Shown one piece after another: positions 1 to 8,747 of a stretch of 48,492 nucleotides of DNA; positions within the stretch are counted from its first letter, which is position 1, and every line of letters starts with the position of its first letter. The DNA is from Candidatus Treponema equifaecale (lineage in GTDB: Bacteria > Spirochaetota > Spirochaetia > Treponematales > Treponemataceae). The stretch spans positions 1 through 48,492 of the forward strand of contig JAGHUJ010000094.1 in assembly GCA_018064905.1 (NCBI GenBank), written 5' to 3'. The notes under the pieces were generated by a model. That model was not told where the DNA came from and made no database searches. It worked only from the letters and a program-made list of their open reading frames with translations. Made by a program: the position numbers and the translations under genes.

Positions 1-1166
1 TGCAGAATTTCTTAAAGATGAATCCAGGTTTAGACAGTCGCTTTGGCCACAAGATTCATATTGAAGATTACACGGCTTCAGAACTTTGTGAGATTTTTGA
101 CCTTAATGTGCGGAAAGCCAATTTTCTTTTTGGAGAAGGTGCTAGGGAAAAGACTCAGCTTGCAATTTTTGATATTTGTAAAAACAAGGGCAAGGACTTT
201 GCAAATGCCAGAGAAATCAGAAACCTCTTTGACTCCATAAAACTCAAGATGGATTCAAGAATTTCTCTTCTCTCACCTGAAGCTTTTACAAAATCTACCC
301 TTATAACAATTCAAAAAGAGGATATTCCATTTGAAGAGAAAAAACAGCTTTCTATTCAGGAAGTTTTTGCTGAGCTTAATGAACTTGTTGGCATGGAAAA
401 AGTTAAAGATGCAGTTCGTGAACTTTATGACACTGTAAAGATAAATCAGGAAATGGAACAAATCGGACAAAATCCAAAGAAACCTGAAATACATATTTCT
501 TTGACTGGAAATCCTGGTACTGGAAAAACAACTGTTGCGAGAATTTTTGGCAAATTGTTCAAGGTTATGGGGCTTTTGCCAAGCGATAAGGTTGTGGAAG
601 CTGACCGCAGTAAAATTGTTGCAAAATTTGTTGGTCACACGGCTGGAAATATGCAACGGCTCTGTGATGAAGCAACTGGAGGAATTCTTTTTATTGATGA
701 AGTTTATACACTTGCTACCGATGACTTCGGCCATGAAGCCAGTGATACACTCATGAAAAGAATGGAAGATGACCGTGGAAAATTCGTTGTTGTTGTTGCA
801 GGTTATAAGGACAAGATGCATGAATGGATGAGTACAAATGACGGTCTTCCAAGCCGTTTTACTCATCATATTCATATAGAAGATTACAATGCTCAAGAAC
901 TTTGTGATTTGTTCTCGCTTTATGTTCGAAAGGAAAAACTGGTTCTAACGGAGGAATCAAAGACTGTTGCAGGCGAAATGATTCTTTCAATATGGAAAAA
1001 CAGGGGAACGGATTTTGCAAACGGTAGAACAATGCGTAAGCTTTTTGATGCAGTTGTTCGAAGAAAGAATTCTCGTGTAATAAAATTATCTCAAGCAGAG
1101 CGAACAAAGGAAGTTTTGACAACAATTCTGCCTGAAGATTTTGATTTTGAGGAAGGCCTTGAATGA
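1..1166 (+). CDS. AAA+ ATPase of the CbxX/CfqX type, 5' end outside the window
   Basis: The frame is open to the window edge (first full codon at 3), so the first ATG at 18 is not the real start. The first ~75 residues are the lid part of one AAA+ module (NPGLDSRF, IHIEDYT, FANAREIRNLFD). A complete second module follows, with Walker A GNPGTGKT near residue 163 counted from the internal Met, Walker B GGILFIDE near 221, and its own GLPSRF and FANGRTMRKLFD lid motifs. The protein is therefore a tandem multi-AAA+ ATPase. CbxX/CfqX proteins are hexameric remodelling ATPases (Rubisco activases, EccA-like proteins); the substrate here is unknown. The stop overlaps the next start by 4 bp, so the zinc-ribbon gene is co-translated and is a likely partner. 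Confidence 0.9.
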   Translation, partial: QNFLKMNPGLDSRFGHKIHIEDYTASELCEIFDLNVRKANFLFGEGAREKTQLAIFDICKNKGKDFANAREIRNLFDSIKLKMDSRISLLSPEAFTKSTLITIQKEDIPFEEKKQLSIQEVFAELNELVGMEKVKDAVRELYDTVKINQEMEQIGQNPKKPEIHISLTGNPGTGKTTVARIFGKLFKVMGLLPSDKVVEADRSKIVAKFVGHTAGNMQRLCDEATGGILFIDEVYTLATDDFGHEASDTLMKRMEDDRGKFVVVVAGYKDKMHEWMSTNDGLPSRFTHHIHIEDYNAQELCDLFSLYVRKEKLVLTEESKTVAGEMILSIWKNRGTDFANGRTMRKLFDAVVRRKNSRVIKLSQAERTKEVLTTILPEDFDFEEGLE

Positions 1167-1963
1167 GTGATTTTCTGAAAACTGAAGAACTTAGCGAGGA
1201 TTTACAAAAATCGGACTCAAAATCATCAGTTGTTAGATTCTGTACAAATTGTGGATCTCGCTTGGAGGAAGGTGATTTGTTTTGCGTAGAATGTGGGGCA
1301 AAAGTTGAAGCTGAATATGAAGCAGAAAATGCTTCAGAAGAATTTGCTTCATTGAATGAGAAAACTGAAAATTCAGCAGAAATTGAAAAAGCAACCATAA
1401 AAATTTCACCTGACAGATTAAATGCAATAACTGAAGGTAGAAAAGAGTATAAATCAAGTTTCAGAAATGACCTAAAAAACTTTACAGGTGAAGATATAAT
1501 TTCGAAAGTTGTACCTTTGTGGAATACCACAGAAAAGAACTCAAAGAATTTGGAGATACAAAAGGAATTTGAAGAGAAAAAAGATAAGAACAAAAGACTG
1601 CTCGGTTATTATGTTCACAAAGATTCCAGAATGACTGAATACATTGTGATTAAGCACATCGAAGGAAATCAGGTTTCAGGAATTATTTCAGATAGATTTA
1701 CAAATGGTGGATATGGAACTGAATATTTTTCGGGTACATTGAACGATGAATTGTTGAACCTAAGAATTGTTTCAACAGATCTACATCCCCCCGCTATGAT
1801 TATTCGTAATTTTTGGGAAAAGAATTCTTTTGTGACAGAAAAAGAAACTTTTTCTATAACCGCAGATTACTCATTTTCTGGAATAATTTGCGATGGAAAG
1901 ATTTCTGGCACATGGAATCGTGCAAATGGAACTTCAAAATTTTTAACCTACATAAAAAAATGA
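1163..1963 (+). CDS. zinc-ribbon protein with a beta-rich C-terminal domain
   Basis: 266 residues. Residues ~27-47 form a zinc ribbon with two CxxC knuckles (FCTNCGSRLEEGDLF, then CVECGAK). An acidic low-complexity linker rich in Glu and Ala follows. The last ~110 residues alternate hydrophobic residues and glycines (GYYVHKD, SGIISDRF, FSGTLND, GTWNRANGT), like a small antiparallel beta barrel. I do not recognise that domain. The start ATG lies inside the ATGA overlap with the AAA+ gene, so the two are translationally coupled. A substrate- or nucleic-acid-recognition partner of the ATPase is an inference from context only. Confidence 0.8.
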   Translation: MSDFLKTEELSEDLQKSDSKSSVVRFCTNCGSRLEEGDLFCVECGAKVEAEYEAENASEEFASLNEKTENSAEIEKATIKISPDRLNAITEGRKEYKSSFRNDLKNFTGEDIISKVVPLWNTTEKNSKNLEIQKEFEEKKDKNKRLLGYYVHKDSRMTEYIVIKHIEGNQVSGIISDRFTNGGYGTEYFSGTLNDELLNLRIVSTDLHPPAMIIRNFWEKNSFVTEKETFSITADYSFSGIICDGKISGTWNRANGTSKFLTYIKK

Positions 1964-1983
1964 ACAGGAATGGGAGGTATATT

Positions 1984-2562
1984 ATGTTCAAAAATGTTTA
2001 TAAAAGAAAAATGGTTGTTTTTGTCTTGGGTGTAATTTTAGGAGTTTTGGGAACGATAGGTGCAATAAAATTAGTTGACCATATTATGTTTCATAAAACT
2101 TTGATTGATTTAACTCTTACTGATGACGAAATATTCATGAATAAACTTCCATTGGCAGAAAAAGGCGACATAGAAGCAATTCATTTTGTCGGAAATTATT
2201 ACAAGTCTAAAAAGGAATATGAAAAGGCAATTGAATGCTATGAGAAATCATTAGCTGCAGGCAAACTGGATTCTGCTTGTCAGTTGGGAACATTTTATTA
2301 TTTTGGGAATGGAGTTTCAGTTGATTATCAGAAAGCAATTAAATTGTTTGAACTTTGCTTGAGTGATGATAAGATGACAACTGTATTAAAAGACAAGGCG
2401 AATTTTTATCTTGGATTGTGTTATTACTATGGAAATGGAGTTGAACAGGACAGAAATAAAGGTTTGAATTTAATTCTTGATGGTGAAAAAGAATTAATGA
2501 AAGCCTGGGTTCTTTCAGAGGTTGAAAATTATCTGAGCTTAAATGCTAATTCAGAAAAATAA
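1984..2562 (+). CDS. membrane-anchored Sel1/TPR-repeat protein
   Basis: 192 residues from the ATG at 1984, chosen because GGGAGG sits at the right distance upstream; a longer open frame from 1813 overlaps the previous gene and lacks such a site. Residues ~10-28 are one hydrophobic helix (MVVFVLGVILGVLGTIGAI) with basic residues before it. The rest is helical repeats: EYEKAIECYEKSLAAG, then two Sel1-type repeats with the typical Gly-Asn-Gly-Val turn (YYFGNGVSVDYQKA and YYYGNGVEQDRNKG). Sel1 repeats are protein-interaction scaffolds. It lies 20 bp after the zinc-ribbon gene, so AAA+, zinc ribbon and Sel1 likely form one operon. Confidence 0.82.
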   Translation: MFKNVYKRKMVVFVLGVILGVLGTIGAIKLVDHIMFHKTLIDLTLTDDEIFMNKLPLAEKGDIEAIHFVGNYYKSKKEYEKAIECYEKSLAAGKLDSACQLGTFYYFGNGVSVDYQKAIKLFELCLSDDKMTTVLKDKANFYLGLCYYYGNGVEQDRNKGLNLILDGEKELMKAWVLSEVENYLSLNANSEK

Positions 2563-2666
2563 GATTCCTTATGTCCAATTTCCCCAAAATCTACAATTCA
2601 TCCTCTGATTGCAATGCGGCATGAATTTCCCTTTCTACTCTCATAGCCTATTTCAACTTATTCCTA

Positions 2667-2672
2667 TATACT
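2667..2672 (+). promoter_or_regulatory. -10-like box TATACT placed for a leaderless start
   Basis: TATACT ends 7 nt before the ATG at 2680 and no Shine-Dalgarno sequence precedes that ATG. Transcription would start at or next to the start codon. No clear -35 box is seen. The remaining spacer after the Sel1 gene shows nothing else. Confidence 0.45.
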
Positions 2673-2679
2673 AAAACTC

Positions 2680-4293
2680 ATGCCAAAGGAATTCAATGTA
2701 AATGGAACTTGTTTTCCATCAGAACATTATATGGTCGATATATCTGACCGACTTTCTCAGATTAAGGCAATGGTTGATAAGGGAAACTATTTCTGCATCA
2801 ACAAAGGCCGACAATATGGAAAAACCACGACTTTTTCGCTTTTAAAAAATTTTCTTGCTGAAGACTATTGCGTTTTTTCAATCAGTTTTGAAGGCTGTGA
2901 TGATGCATCTTTTGAAAACTTGGATTCTGTTGGAAGAATGTTTTTCTCAAGTCTGGAATCTGCAACCAAAAGAAAAACTCCTGTTAAAAATCTTTCTGGC
3001 AAAGCTAAAAAATTTCTGGAACGTCTGAATAAACCTTCTTTCTTGGATTCCATTTTTAATTCTGGCAGAAAAACTTTTGATACGCACAAAGCTATTATTG
3101 AACTGTGCAGTTTAAACGAAAAGCCTATTGTTGTGTTCATTGATGAGGTTGACCAGGCTGGAAGCTACGAATCTTTCTTAAAGTTTTTGGGACTCCTTCG
3201 TGATATGTATCTGGAAAGAAACAACATCAGCACTTTCCATTCTATAATTCTTGCTGGCGTATATGATGTAAAAAATCTTAAGCTCAAACTTCGCCCAACT
3301 GAAGAGCATCAGTACAATTCTCCGTGGAACATTGCAGCTGACTTCAACGTAAAAATGGAATTTGATGCGGCTGATATTTCCACAATGCTCCAAGATTATG
3401 AAAATGACCATAGGCTCGGAATCAACATTGGTGAAATTTCAGAGCTTCTGGAAGAATATACAGGTGGATATCCCTACCTTGTTTCTCGTATGTGCATGAT
3501 TATTGACGGTTCTGTTTCAAAGCTTCCTGATTATGATTTGAAGAAAGCCTGGACTAAACAAGGTGTGCTTGAAGCCGTTAAACTGATTCTGAAAGATGAA
3601 AATACGCTTTTTGATGATATGAGAAAAAAACTGGATGATTTTCCAGGGATGCGAAAGGCCATTTTCGATATTCTTTATGAAGGAAAAACGATCACTTTCA
3701 ATGCCTATGACAAGGATTTGAATGTTGCAAAAATGTTCTGTTTTATAAAGGATGAAAATGGAAAGGTTGCTGTTGCAAACAGAATTTTTGAGGTTTGGTT
3801 CTACAATCTTTTTGTTTCTGAAGCTTCAAAGTCTGATGAAATCTTTTCTGAAGGCTCTAAGGACAAGGTTCTTTTCATTAAAAATGGCGAACTTGACATG
3901 CCGCTGATTTTGGAGAGGTTCATTGTTCATTTTAATGACATTTATGGCGACAAGGATGAAAAATTTGTTGAAAAAGAAGGTCGTAAATATTTTTTGTTCT
4001 TCATAAAACCAATCATCAACGGCACTGGAAACTACTACATTGAAGCCCAGACTCGTGACGAGCGCAGAACGGATGTAATCATTGATTACCTTGGCCATCA
4101 GTATGTGGTTGAGTTGAAAATCTGGCATGGCGCAAAATATAACGAAAATGGTGAAAACCAGCTGATTGAATATCTGGATTCGCTTCATAAAGACACTGGT
4201 TACATGCTCACCTTCAACTTCAATAAAAATAAGTCATCCGAAGTTAAAAAAACTGAAATTCAAGGCAAAACCGTCTACGAAGCCTTTGTATAA
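2680..4293 (+). CDS. AAA-type ATPase with C-terminal PD-(D/E)XK nuclease-like domain
   Basis: 537 residues. The N-terminus has a P-loop (NKGRQYGKTTT, ~47-57) and a Walker B-like strand (PIVVFIDEVDQAG, ~148). The C-terminus (~430-537) has the spacing of a PD-(D/E)XK fold: RRTDVIIDY followed by VVELKIW, supplying the Asp and ELK active-site residues, then a QLIEYLD helix. This matches a family of ATPase-nuclease proteins that is multi-copy in clostridia, Bacteroides and treponemes and whose biological role is not settled. It stands alone: it starts after a 117 bp gap with its own -10 box and is convergent with metA, the two stop codons being adjacent. There is no Shine-Dalgarno site. Family assignment is firm; function is not. 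Confidence 0.85.
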   Translation: MPKEFNVNGTCFPSEHYMVDISDRLSQIKAMVDKGNYFCINKGRQYGKTTTFSLLKNFLAEDYCVFSISFEGCDDASFENLDSVGRMFFSSLESATKRKTPVKNLSGKAKKFLERLNKPSFLDSIFNSGRKTFDTHKAIIELCSLNEKPIVVFIDEVDQAGSYESFLKFLGLLRDMYLERNNISTFHSIILAGVYDVKNLKLKLRPTEEHQYNSPWNIAADFNVKMEFDAADISTMLQDYENDHRLGINIGEISELLEEYTGGYPYLVSRMCMIIDGSVSKLPDYDLKKAWTKQGVLEAVKLILKDENTLFDDMRKKLDDFPGMRKAIFDILYEGKTITFNAYDKDLNVAKMFCFIKDENGKVAVANRIFEVWFYNLFVSEASKSDEIFSEGSKDKVLFIKNGELDMPLILERFIVHFNDIYGDKDEKFVEKEGRKYFLFFIKPIINGTGNYYIEAQTRDERRTDVIIDYLGHQYVVELKIWHGAKYNENGENQLIEYLDSLHKDTGYMLTFNFNKNKSSEVKKTEIQGKTVYEAFV

Positions 4294-5217
4294 TTAAATA
4301 TTCTTCACATTATTCAAATCAAACGGTGTGTCCTGGTAGACGTAATAGTTCAGCCAGTTTGAGTAGAACAGATGTGCTGTGCTTCTCCAGGTGTTGGTTG
4401 GCTTTTTCTTTGCGTCGTCTTCTGGAAAATAATTTCTTGGAATCTGAATTTCAAGGCCCTTGTTTCTGTCACGCCAGTATTCGTTGGCAAGAGTTTCTGT
4501 GTCGTATTCCAAATGACCTGTCATAAAAATTGAACGGTTGTCAGCAGACTTGCAGATTGTCACATCTCCGTCTGAATTTTCTGCAAGAATTGTCAAATCT
4601 GTTTCTGTCAGAACGTCATTTCTTGAAACTGTGGTATGGCGCGAAGTTGGAACTGGGAAAACATCATCAAAGCCTCGCAAAAGCGGATCTGTTCCAACTG
4701 TCTTGTAATTTTTGAAAATGCCGAACATCTTCTGGCTCAAATCATGCTTTTTGATTCCGTAATTGTGGTAAAGTCCCGCCTGTGCTCCCCAGCAAATGTA
4801 CAAGGTTGAGTAAATGTTCTTCTTGGCGTAGTCCATTATTCTGCAAAGCTCGTCCCAATAGTCCACCTTTTCAAAAGGCATCTGCTCAACTGGTGCTCCG
4901 GTAATAATCAGGCCGTCATAGTTGTTTTCAAAAATCTGGCTTGAAGGAATGTAGAATTTTTCCAGGTGGTCTGAGCTTACATGTGTGGATTCGTGGGCTT
5001 CCATTCGAACCAGCGAAATGTCAATCTGAAGCGGTGTATTTCCCAGAAGTCTGAGCAGCTGTAGTTCTGTAGCTTCTTTTGTTGGCATAAGGTTCACTAT
5101 TGCAATTTTGAGAGGACGGATTTCCTGTTTTTCAGCCCTTTCATCAGTCATTACAAATATATTCTCATCTTCTAATGCTGTGCGTGCTGGTAAATCTGAC
5201 TGAATTCTGATTGGCAT
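4294..5217 (-). CDS. metA: homoserine O-acyltransferase (probably acetyltransferase)
   Basis: 307 residues, full family length. The enzyme O-acylates homoserine at the entry to methionine synthesis. The catalytic residues fall at the numbers of the E. coli enzyme: Cys142 in YICWGAQAG, and His235 and Glu237 in MTGHLEYD. Residue 111 is Glu (ITGAPVEQMPF); in this family Glu111 goes with acetyl-CoA and Gly111 with succinyl-CoA, so O-acetylhomoserine is the predicted product (the metAA type). The start has a GGGGGA Shine-Dalgarno region. No SAM-sensing leader fits in the 69 bp separating it from the divergent esterase-like gene. Confidence 0.95.
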   Translation of the reverse strand: MPIRIQSDLPARTALEDENIFVMTDERAEKQEIRPLKIAIVNLMPTKEATELQLLRLLGNTPLQIDISLVRMEAHESTHVSSDHLEKFYIPSSQIFENNYDGLIITGAPVEQMPFEKVDYWDELCRIMDYAKKNIYSTLYICWGAQAGLYHNYGIKKHDLSQKMFGIFKNYKTVGTDPLLRGFDDVFPVPTSRHTTVSRNDVLTETDLTILAENSDGDVTICKSADNRSIFMTGHLEYDTETLANEYWRDRNKGLEIQIPRNYFPEDDAKKKPTNTWRSTAHLFYSNWLNYYVYQDTPFDLNNVKNI

Positions 5218-5273
5218 CCTTGTCCCCCATTGGTGAATGTTCTGTTACTGTAGCAAATTTCTTCATTTTTTAC

Positions 5274-5279
5274 TATATT
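5274..5279 (+). promoter_or_regulatory. -10-like box TATATT 7 nt before the start codon
   Basis: TATATT is separated from the ATG at 5287 by 7 nt with no Shine-Dalgarno sequence, consistent with a leaderless message. The -35 region is poor. Confidence 0.4.
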
Positions 5280-5286
5280 AAAAGCT

Positions 5287-6234
5287 ATGAGTTCTTCCAA
5301 AGACAGACAGAATGCAATTAAAAAACTCAAAGCACTGCTTTTCACGCCAAAAACTGATGTGACTTCCTTCAGACAGAAAATTGACGCAACTTTTTCCAGC
5401 GTTTTTCTGCCTAACAATGTGGACTGCACTGAAAAAGAATTCGGCGGTGTAAAATGTGACGTGCTCATGCCTGAAATCTGTTCTTCCAACAGAATAATGC
5501 TCTACATTCACGGCGGTTCATTTGTGGCGGGTTCAAGAGTTTCAGCTCGTCCTTTTGCTGCATCTCTTGCAAATGCCATTGCCGGTAAAGTGATTGTTCC
5601 TGAAATTCGACTTGCACCTGCCTATCCGTTTCCGGCTGCTTTGGAAGATGTTCAGGCTGTGTTTGAAAGAGTTTACACTGAGCAGAATGTTGCACTTGTG
5701 ATGAACCAGTCAGAAAATTCGCCAAAGATTCCAGAAATCATTATTGCCTCTGATACCAGTGGTGCTTCAATTGCCCTGCCATTTGTCTACGGTCTCAAAG
5801 AAAATTACCGTGCAGCAATTAAAAAGATTCTGCTTTTCAGTCCTTGGCTCAGTCTTTCTGCTGATGATGATATGTTCATTGGTAAAAAAGTTTGTGATGA
5901 AGTGTTCACTGCTGATTCAGTTCGTCTGAGTGCTGAACACTACACATATCAGGAAAACTGGAGCAATCCTCTGGTTTCTCCAATCAAAGCCACAAGGGAA
6001 ATGCTTTTGGGACTACCACCTGTATACATTCAGATGGGTGAAAAGGAAATTTACTACGATGATGTGATTTCCTTCCATTCGATTCTGACAAATACAGGAG
6101 TTCAATGTGACCTGGACATCTGGCCAGAAATGATGCCAATGTTCCAGCTTGCCGACGAGCACCTGAAAGAATCCCACCTGGCCATAGAAAAAATAGGAAA
6201 ACTCTTCACCACCCAAAAACGTGATGACGAATAG
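5287..6234 (+). CDS. alpha/beta-hydrolase (HSL/acetyl-esterase type) with degenerate active site
   Basis: 315 residues of the hormone-sensitive-lipase-like fold: oxyanion motif LYIHGGSF (~76), RLAPAYPFPAALEDV (~115-130), FSPWLSLS, and a late GEKEIYYDD segment. The nucleophile elbow, normally G-D-S-A-G, reads S-D-T-S-G, putting Thr at the Ser position. The usual catalytic His segment (HVFQ-like) reads PMFQ, with Pro at the His position. Two of three catalytic residues therefore look lost and the protein may be non-catalytic or repurposed. It is divergent from metA and lies 12 bp upstream of the U32 gene, so those two are likely co-transcribed. Fold is certain, activity doubtful. Confidence 0.85.
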   Translation: MSSSKDRQNAIKKLKALLFTPKTDVTSFRQKIDATFSSVFLPNNVDCTEKEFGGVKCDVLMPEICSSNRIMLYIHGGSFVAGSRVSARPFAASLANAIAGKVIVPEIRLAPAYPFPAALEDVQAVFERVYTEQNVALVMNQSENSPKIPEIIIASDTSGASIALPFVYGLKENYRAAIKKILLFSPWLSLSADDDMFIGKKVCDEVFTADSVRLSAEHYTYQENWSNPLVSPIKATREMLLGLPPVYIQMGEKEIYYDDVISFHSILTNTGVQCDLDIWPEMMPMFQLADEHLKESHLAIEKIGKLFTTQKRDDE

Positions 6235-6246
6235 GAGAATATATAT

Positions 6247-7773
6247 ATGGAATTAGTATGTCCTGCTGGAAATATTGATAAACTTGCCTACGCTTACGCT
6301 TACGGTGCAGATACAGCCTACATCGGTCTTAAACGCTTTTCACTCAGAATCAAGGCCGACAACTTTTACGAAGACGAATACAAGCGCGTAATTGAACTCA
6401 AAAAGAAATATCCAAACAAGCGCCTTTTCTGTGCTTTGAACATTGCCTTTCACAACCACGACATGAAGATGTTCATGGAAAACCTGGACTACTTCAAGCT
6501 TTATCCAATCGATGCCTTCATCGTTCAGGACATTGGAATGGTTCCAATTTTGCAGAAAGAATTTCCAAACGCCCACCTTCATCTTTCAACACAGGCTTCC
6601 TGCATGAATAAAGAAGCCGTAAAAATGTACGGAAAACTGGGATTTAAGCGCGTTGTTTTGGGACGTGAAGTTTCATTGGACGAAATCCGCGAAATCAAGG
6701 ACGCAAATCCAGACATTGAACTGGAATGTTTTGGTCACGGAGCAATGTGCATAGCTTACTCTGGACGCTGTCTCATGTCTGCATATCTTACAGGCCGTTC
6801 AGCACAGAGCGGATTCTGTTCACACACTTGTCGCTGGGAATATGATCTTGGTGTAGACAATGCGCAATTCGCAAAACACAATGCACAATTGTTAAAATTG
6901 AACGAAACTGGCGGAAAACTTACCGAAGCTGATGCAAAACTTATCGCTCAGTCTGGAATTCTTCGTCTTCAGGAAAGACAGAGACCTGGTGAACTTTTCC
7001 CGGTTTTTGAAGGCGACGACTTTACTGCAATTCTTTCTTCAAAAGATTTGTGCATGATTAACCACCTTGAAGACATGAAGAAAGCCGGTGTTGATGCCCT
7101 CAAAGTTGAAGGCCGAATGAAGTCCACATATTATGTTGCAATGGTTGCCCGTGCCTACAGAAAGGCAATTGATGCAATGGAAGGAAAAATTTCTGCAGAA
7201 GAAGCTGCACCATTCATCGCTTCACTTGAAGATGTTGCTCACCGTGAATCAACCACAGGCTTCTACTACAACCGTGGAAATGCCGACAAAACGACAGTTG
7301 GTGCATCTGATTCACAGTATATTCTTGCTGCTACAATCGAAAAACAACTTTCTGAAACTGAACAGGAAGAAGTTCTGGCAAAAGGTGCAAAACTCGTTGC
7401 AGACCGTGAATCAGAACTTTCTGCAATGCATCCAAACGCAAGGGCAGCAATTGAAAGAGACCTTGAACAGCATCCAGAAAAGGCAATTCGTACTGTTCAG
7501 AAGAAAGACGGCTGGAAAATCTACATTTATTCAGCATTGAACAAGGTTGATTCTGGCAGTGAACTTGAATTCGTTTCTCTATCAATTTTGAGCCAGAAGG
7601 TTCAGGGTGCAGACTACGAATTCATCAACTACAAGACAGGTGAAAAACTTGATTGGGTAAATGCCGACCACGACTGTGCCATCTACACAAACCTGAACGT
7701 AGAAGAGGGTACTTTGGTAAGAATCAAAGATCCAGAATACGTTCCAGGAACAGTAAGGGACAGCGGCAGATAA
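6247..7773 (+). CDS. U32-family protein (peptidase U32 / tRNA-hydroxylation TrhP-like)
   Basis: 508 residues with the family start (MELVCPAGNIDKLAYAYAYG) and the U32 signature ECFGHGAMCIAYSGRCLMS near residue 160, followed by GFCSHTCRWEY, supplying four clustered cysteines. U32 members were first called collagenases; better-studied ones (TrhP, RlhA, UbiU/UbiV) carry an iron-sulfur cluster on these cysteines and act in RNA hydroxylation or ubiquinone synthesis. The C-terminal ~150 residues are the extra beta domain of longer members. TAGGAG precedes the ATG, and the gene follows the esterase-like gene by 12 bp. RNA modification is the likelier role; the exact subfamily cannot be read from sequence alone. 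Confidence 0.88.
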   Translation: MELVCPAGNIDKLAYAYAYGADTAYIGLKRFSLRIKADNFYEDEYKRVIELKKKYPNKRLFCALNIAFHNHDMKMFMENLDYFKLYPIDAFIVQDIGMVPILQKEFPNAHLHLSTQASCMNKEAVKMYGKLGFKRVVLGREVSLDEIREIKDANPDIELECFGHGAMCIAYSGRCLMSAYLTGRSAQSGFCSHTCRWEYDLGVDNAQFAKHNAQLLKLNETGGKLTEADAKLIAQSGILRLQERQRPGELFPVFEGDDFTAILSSKDLCMINHLEDMKKAGVDALKVEGRMKSTYYVAMVARAYRKAIDAMEGKISAEEAAPFIASLEDVAHRESTTGFYYNRGNADKTTVGASDSQYILAATIEKQLSETEQEEVLAKGAKLVADRESELSAMHPNARAAIERDLEQHPEKAIRTVQKKDGWKIYIYSALNKVDSGSELEFVSLSILSQKVQGADYEFINYKTGEKLDWVNADHDCAIYTNLNVEEGTLVRIKDPEYVPGTVRDSGR

Positions 7774-7789
7774 TTAAAAACTTAATAAC

Positions 7790-7864
7790 GGTGGTTGAGC
7801 CCGTCGAAACCACCACATTTAGCGTAGCAGTCATTTCGACAAGCTCAATGAGCGCTACGCTAAA
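7790..7864. repeat. dispersed palindromic repeat (GTTGAGC..GTCGAAAC family)
   Basis: Two inverted repeats lie side by side. One has GGTGGTT and AACCACC arms around GAGCCCGTCGA. The other has 11-bp arms TTTAGCGTAGC (7818-7828) and GCTACGCTAAA (7854-7864) around a core TTTCGACAAGCTCAATG. Related cores recur near 15100, 21330 and 21370. The rest of the gap to 8021 contains short CGTGTGGCAAT-type direct repeats and no gene. Confidence 0.75.
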
Positions 7865-8021
7865 TACTTATTGGACAGCCCCTTAACGCTCCCTATGTCG
7901 AAACTACCATGTATAAACTGTTGCTGCAAAGATTTCCCCAGAAATTGCGTAGCAAATGGTGATTGCTTCGCAATCCATGAATCCGCGTGGCAATCCATAA
8001 ATCCGTGTGGCAATTACGAAT

Positions 8022-8747
8022 ATGAAAACAAAATTTTTCATAACCTTTCTGACATTTTCAATTCTCCTTCCTCTGACCGCACTTGAACGCCCGCTTCAAT
8101 ATGTTCAGTCAGAAACAGGCGTTGTAAATTCCCGGGGCTATGAAAAAACTTATGTTCCATTCGACCTGCTTTACGGAATTTCAGACCCGGCACAAAAATA
8201 CGAGGCACTTTCTGCCCTTCAATTTACAAAAAATGCCTTCGACCTGACCTTAACTGGAAAATATTTTATTCCAAAATTCAACTGGAACCCAGGTTCAACA
8301 GAAATAAATCTTGGAGTTGGACTGTGGTACCATTTTCAGGCCTACTACGATTTGCACAGAGAAAACGACCTGATTTTTGACACGATTTTCAGATTGAACT
8401 GGAGCCGTTTCAAATATGAGGGACATTTTGGTTATGGCGTAAAATTTGCCACTGTGAACGGACTTTCTTCTTCCGTAAATCCACTGACAGACATGACCTT
8501 AAAAATGTCCAATGAATTTTCCTGGAATTTTCAGAACGGTCTTGAACTTCATCTTCTGGTTGCTTCACATGATCTGTACAGATTTCCGCTTTTTTACAGC
8601 CCTGTCTACAATTTGGGGGCCGCTTGGAATTTTACAAACGGTTTCCGCGTAAATGCAGATTTTGGACTTAGAATGCGTGATCAGATAATCACGGCACCTT
8701 ACATGGACACAATTTATTTCAGGACTGGAGTGAGGTACACATTTTGA
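8022..8747 (+). CDS. exported beta-rich protein, probable outer-membrane barrel
   Basis: 241 residues from the ATG at 8022, chosen because it opens a clean signal peptide (MKTKFFITFLTFSILLPLTA); an in-frame GTG lies at 8007. The mature part is dense in aromatic, alternating strands (FNWNPGSTEINLGVGLWYHF, NFTNGFRVNADFGLRMRD) and ends in YFRTGVRYTF, a C-terminal Phe preceded by alternating residues, as outer-membrane barrel proteins have for BAM recognition. I do not recognise a family. Its stop overlaps the next start by 4 bp, so it is coupled to the phosphoesterase lipoprotein. No convincing Shine-Dalgarno site; the upstream region is repeat-derived. Confidence 0.72.
   Translation: MKTKFFITFLTFSILLPLTALERPLQYVQSETGVVNSRGYEKTYVPFDLLYGISDPAQKYEALSALQFTKNAFDLTLTGKYFIPKFNWNPGSTEINLGVGLWYHFQAYYDLHRENDLIFDTIFRLNWSRFKYEGHFGYGVKFATVNGLSSSVNPLTDMTLKMSNEFSWNFQNGLELHLLVASHDLYRFPLFYSPVYNLGAAWNFTNGFRVNADFGLRMRDQIITAPYMDTIYFRTGVRYTF

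Noticed and set aside
5218-5286. SAM riboswitch ahead of metA
   Set aside because: Only 69 bp separate the divergent starts and no S-box or related core is visible.
7653-8086. Small frames between the U32 gene and the barrel-like gene
   Set aside because: They translate palindromic repeat sequence (VVEPVETTT type) and overlap supported genes.
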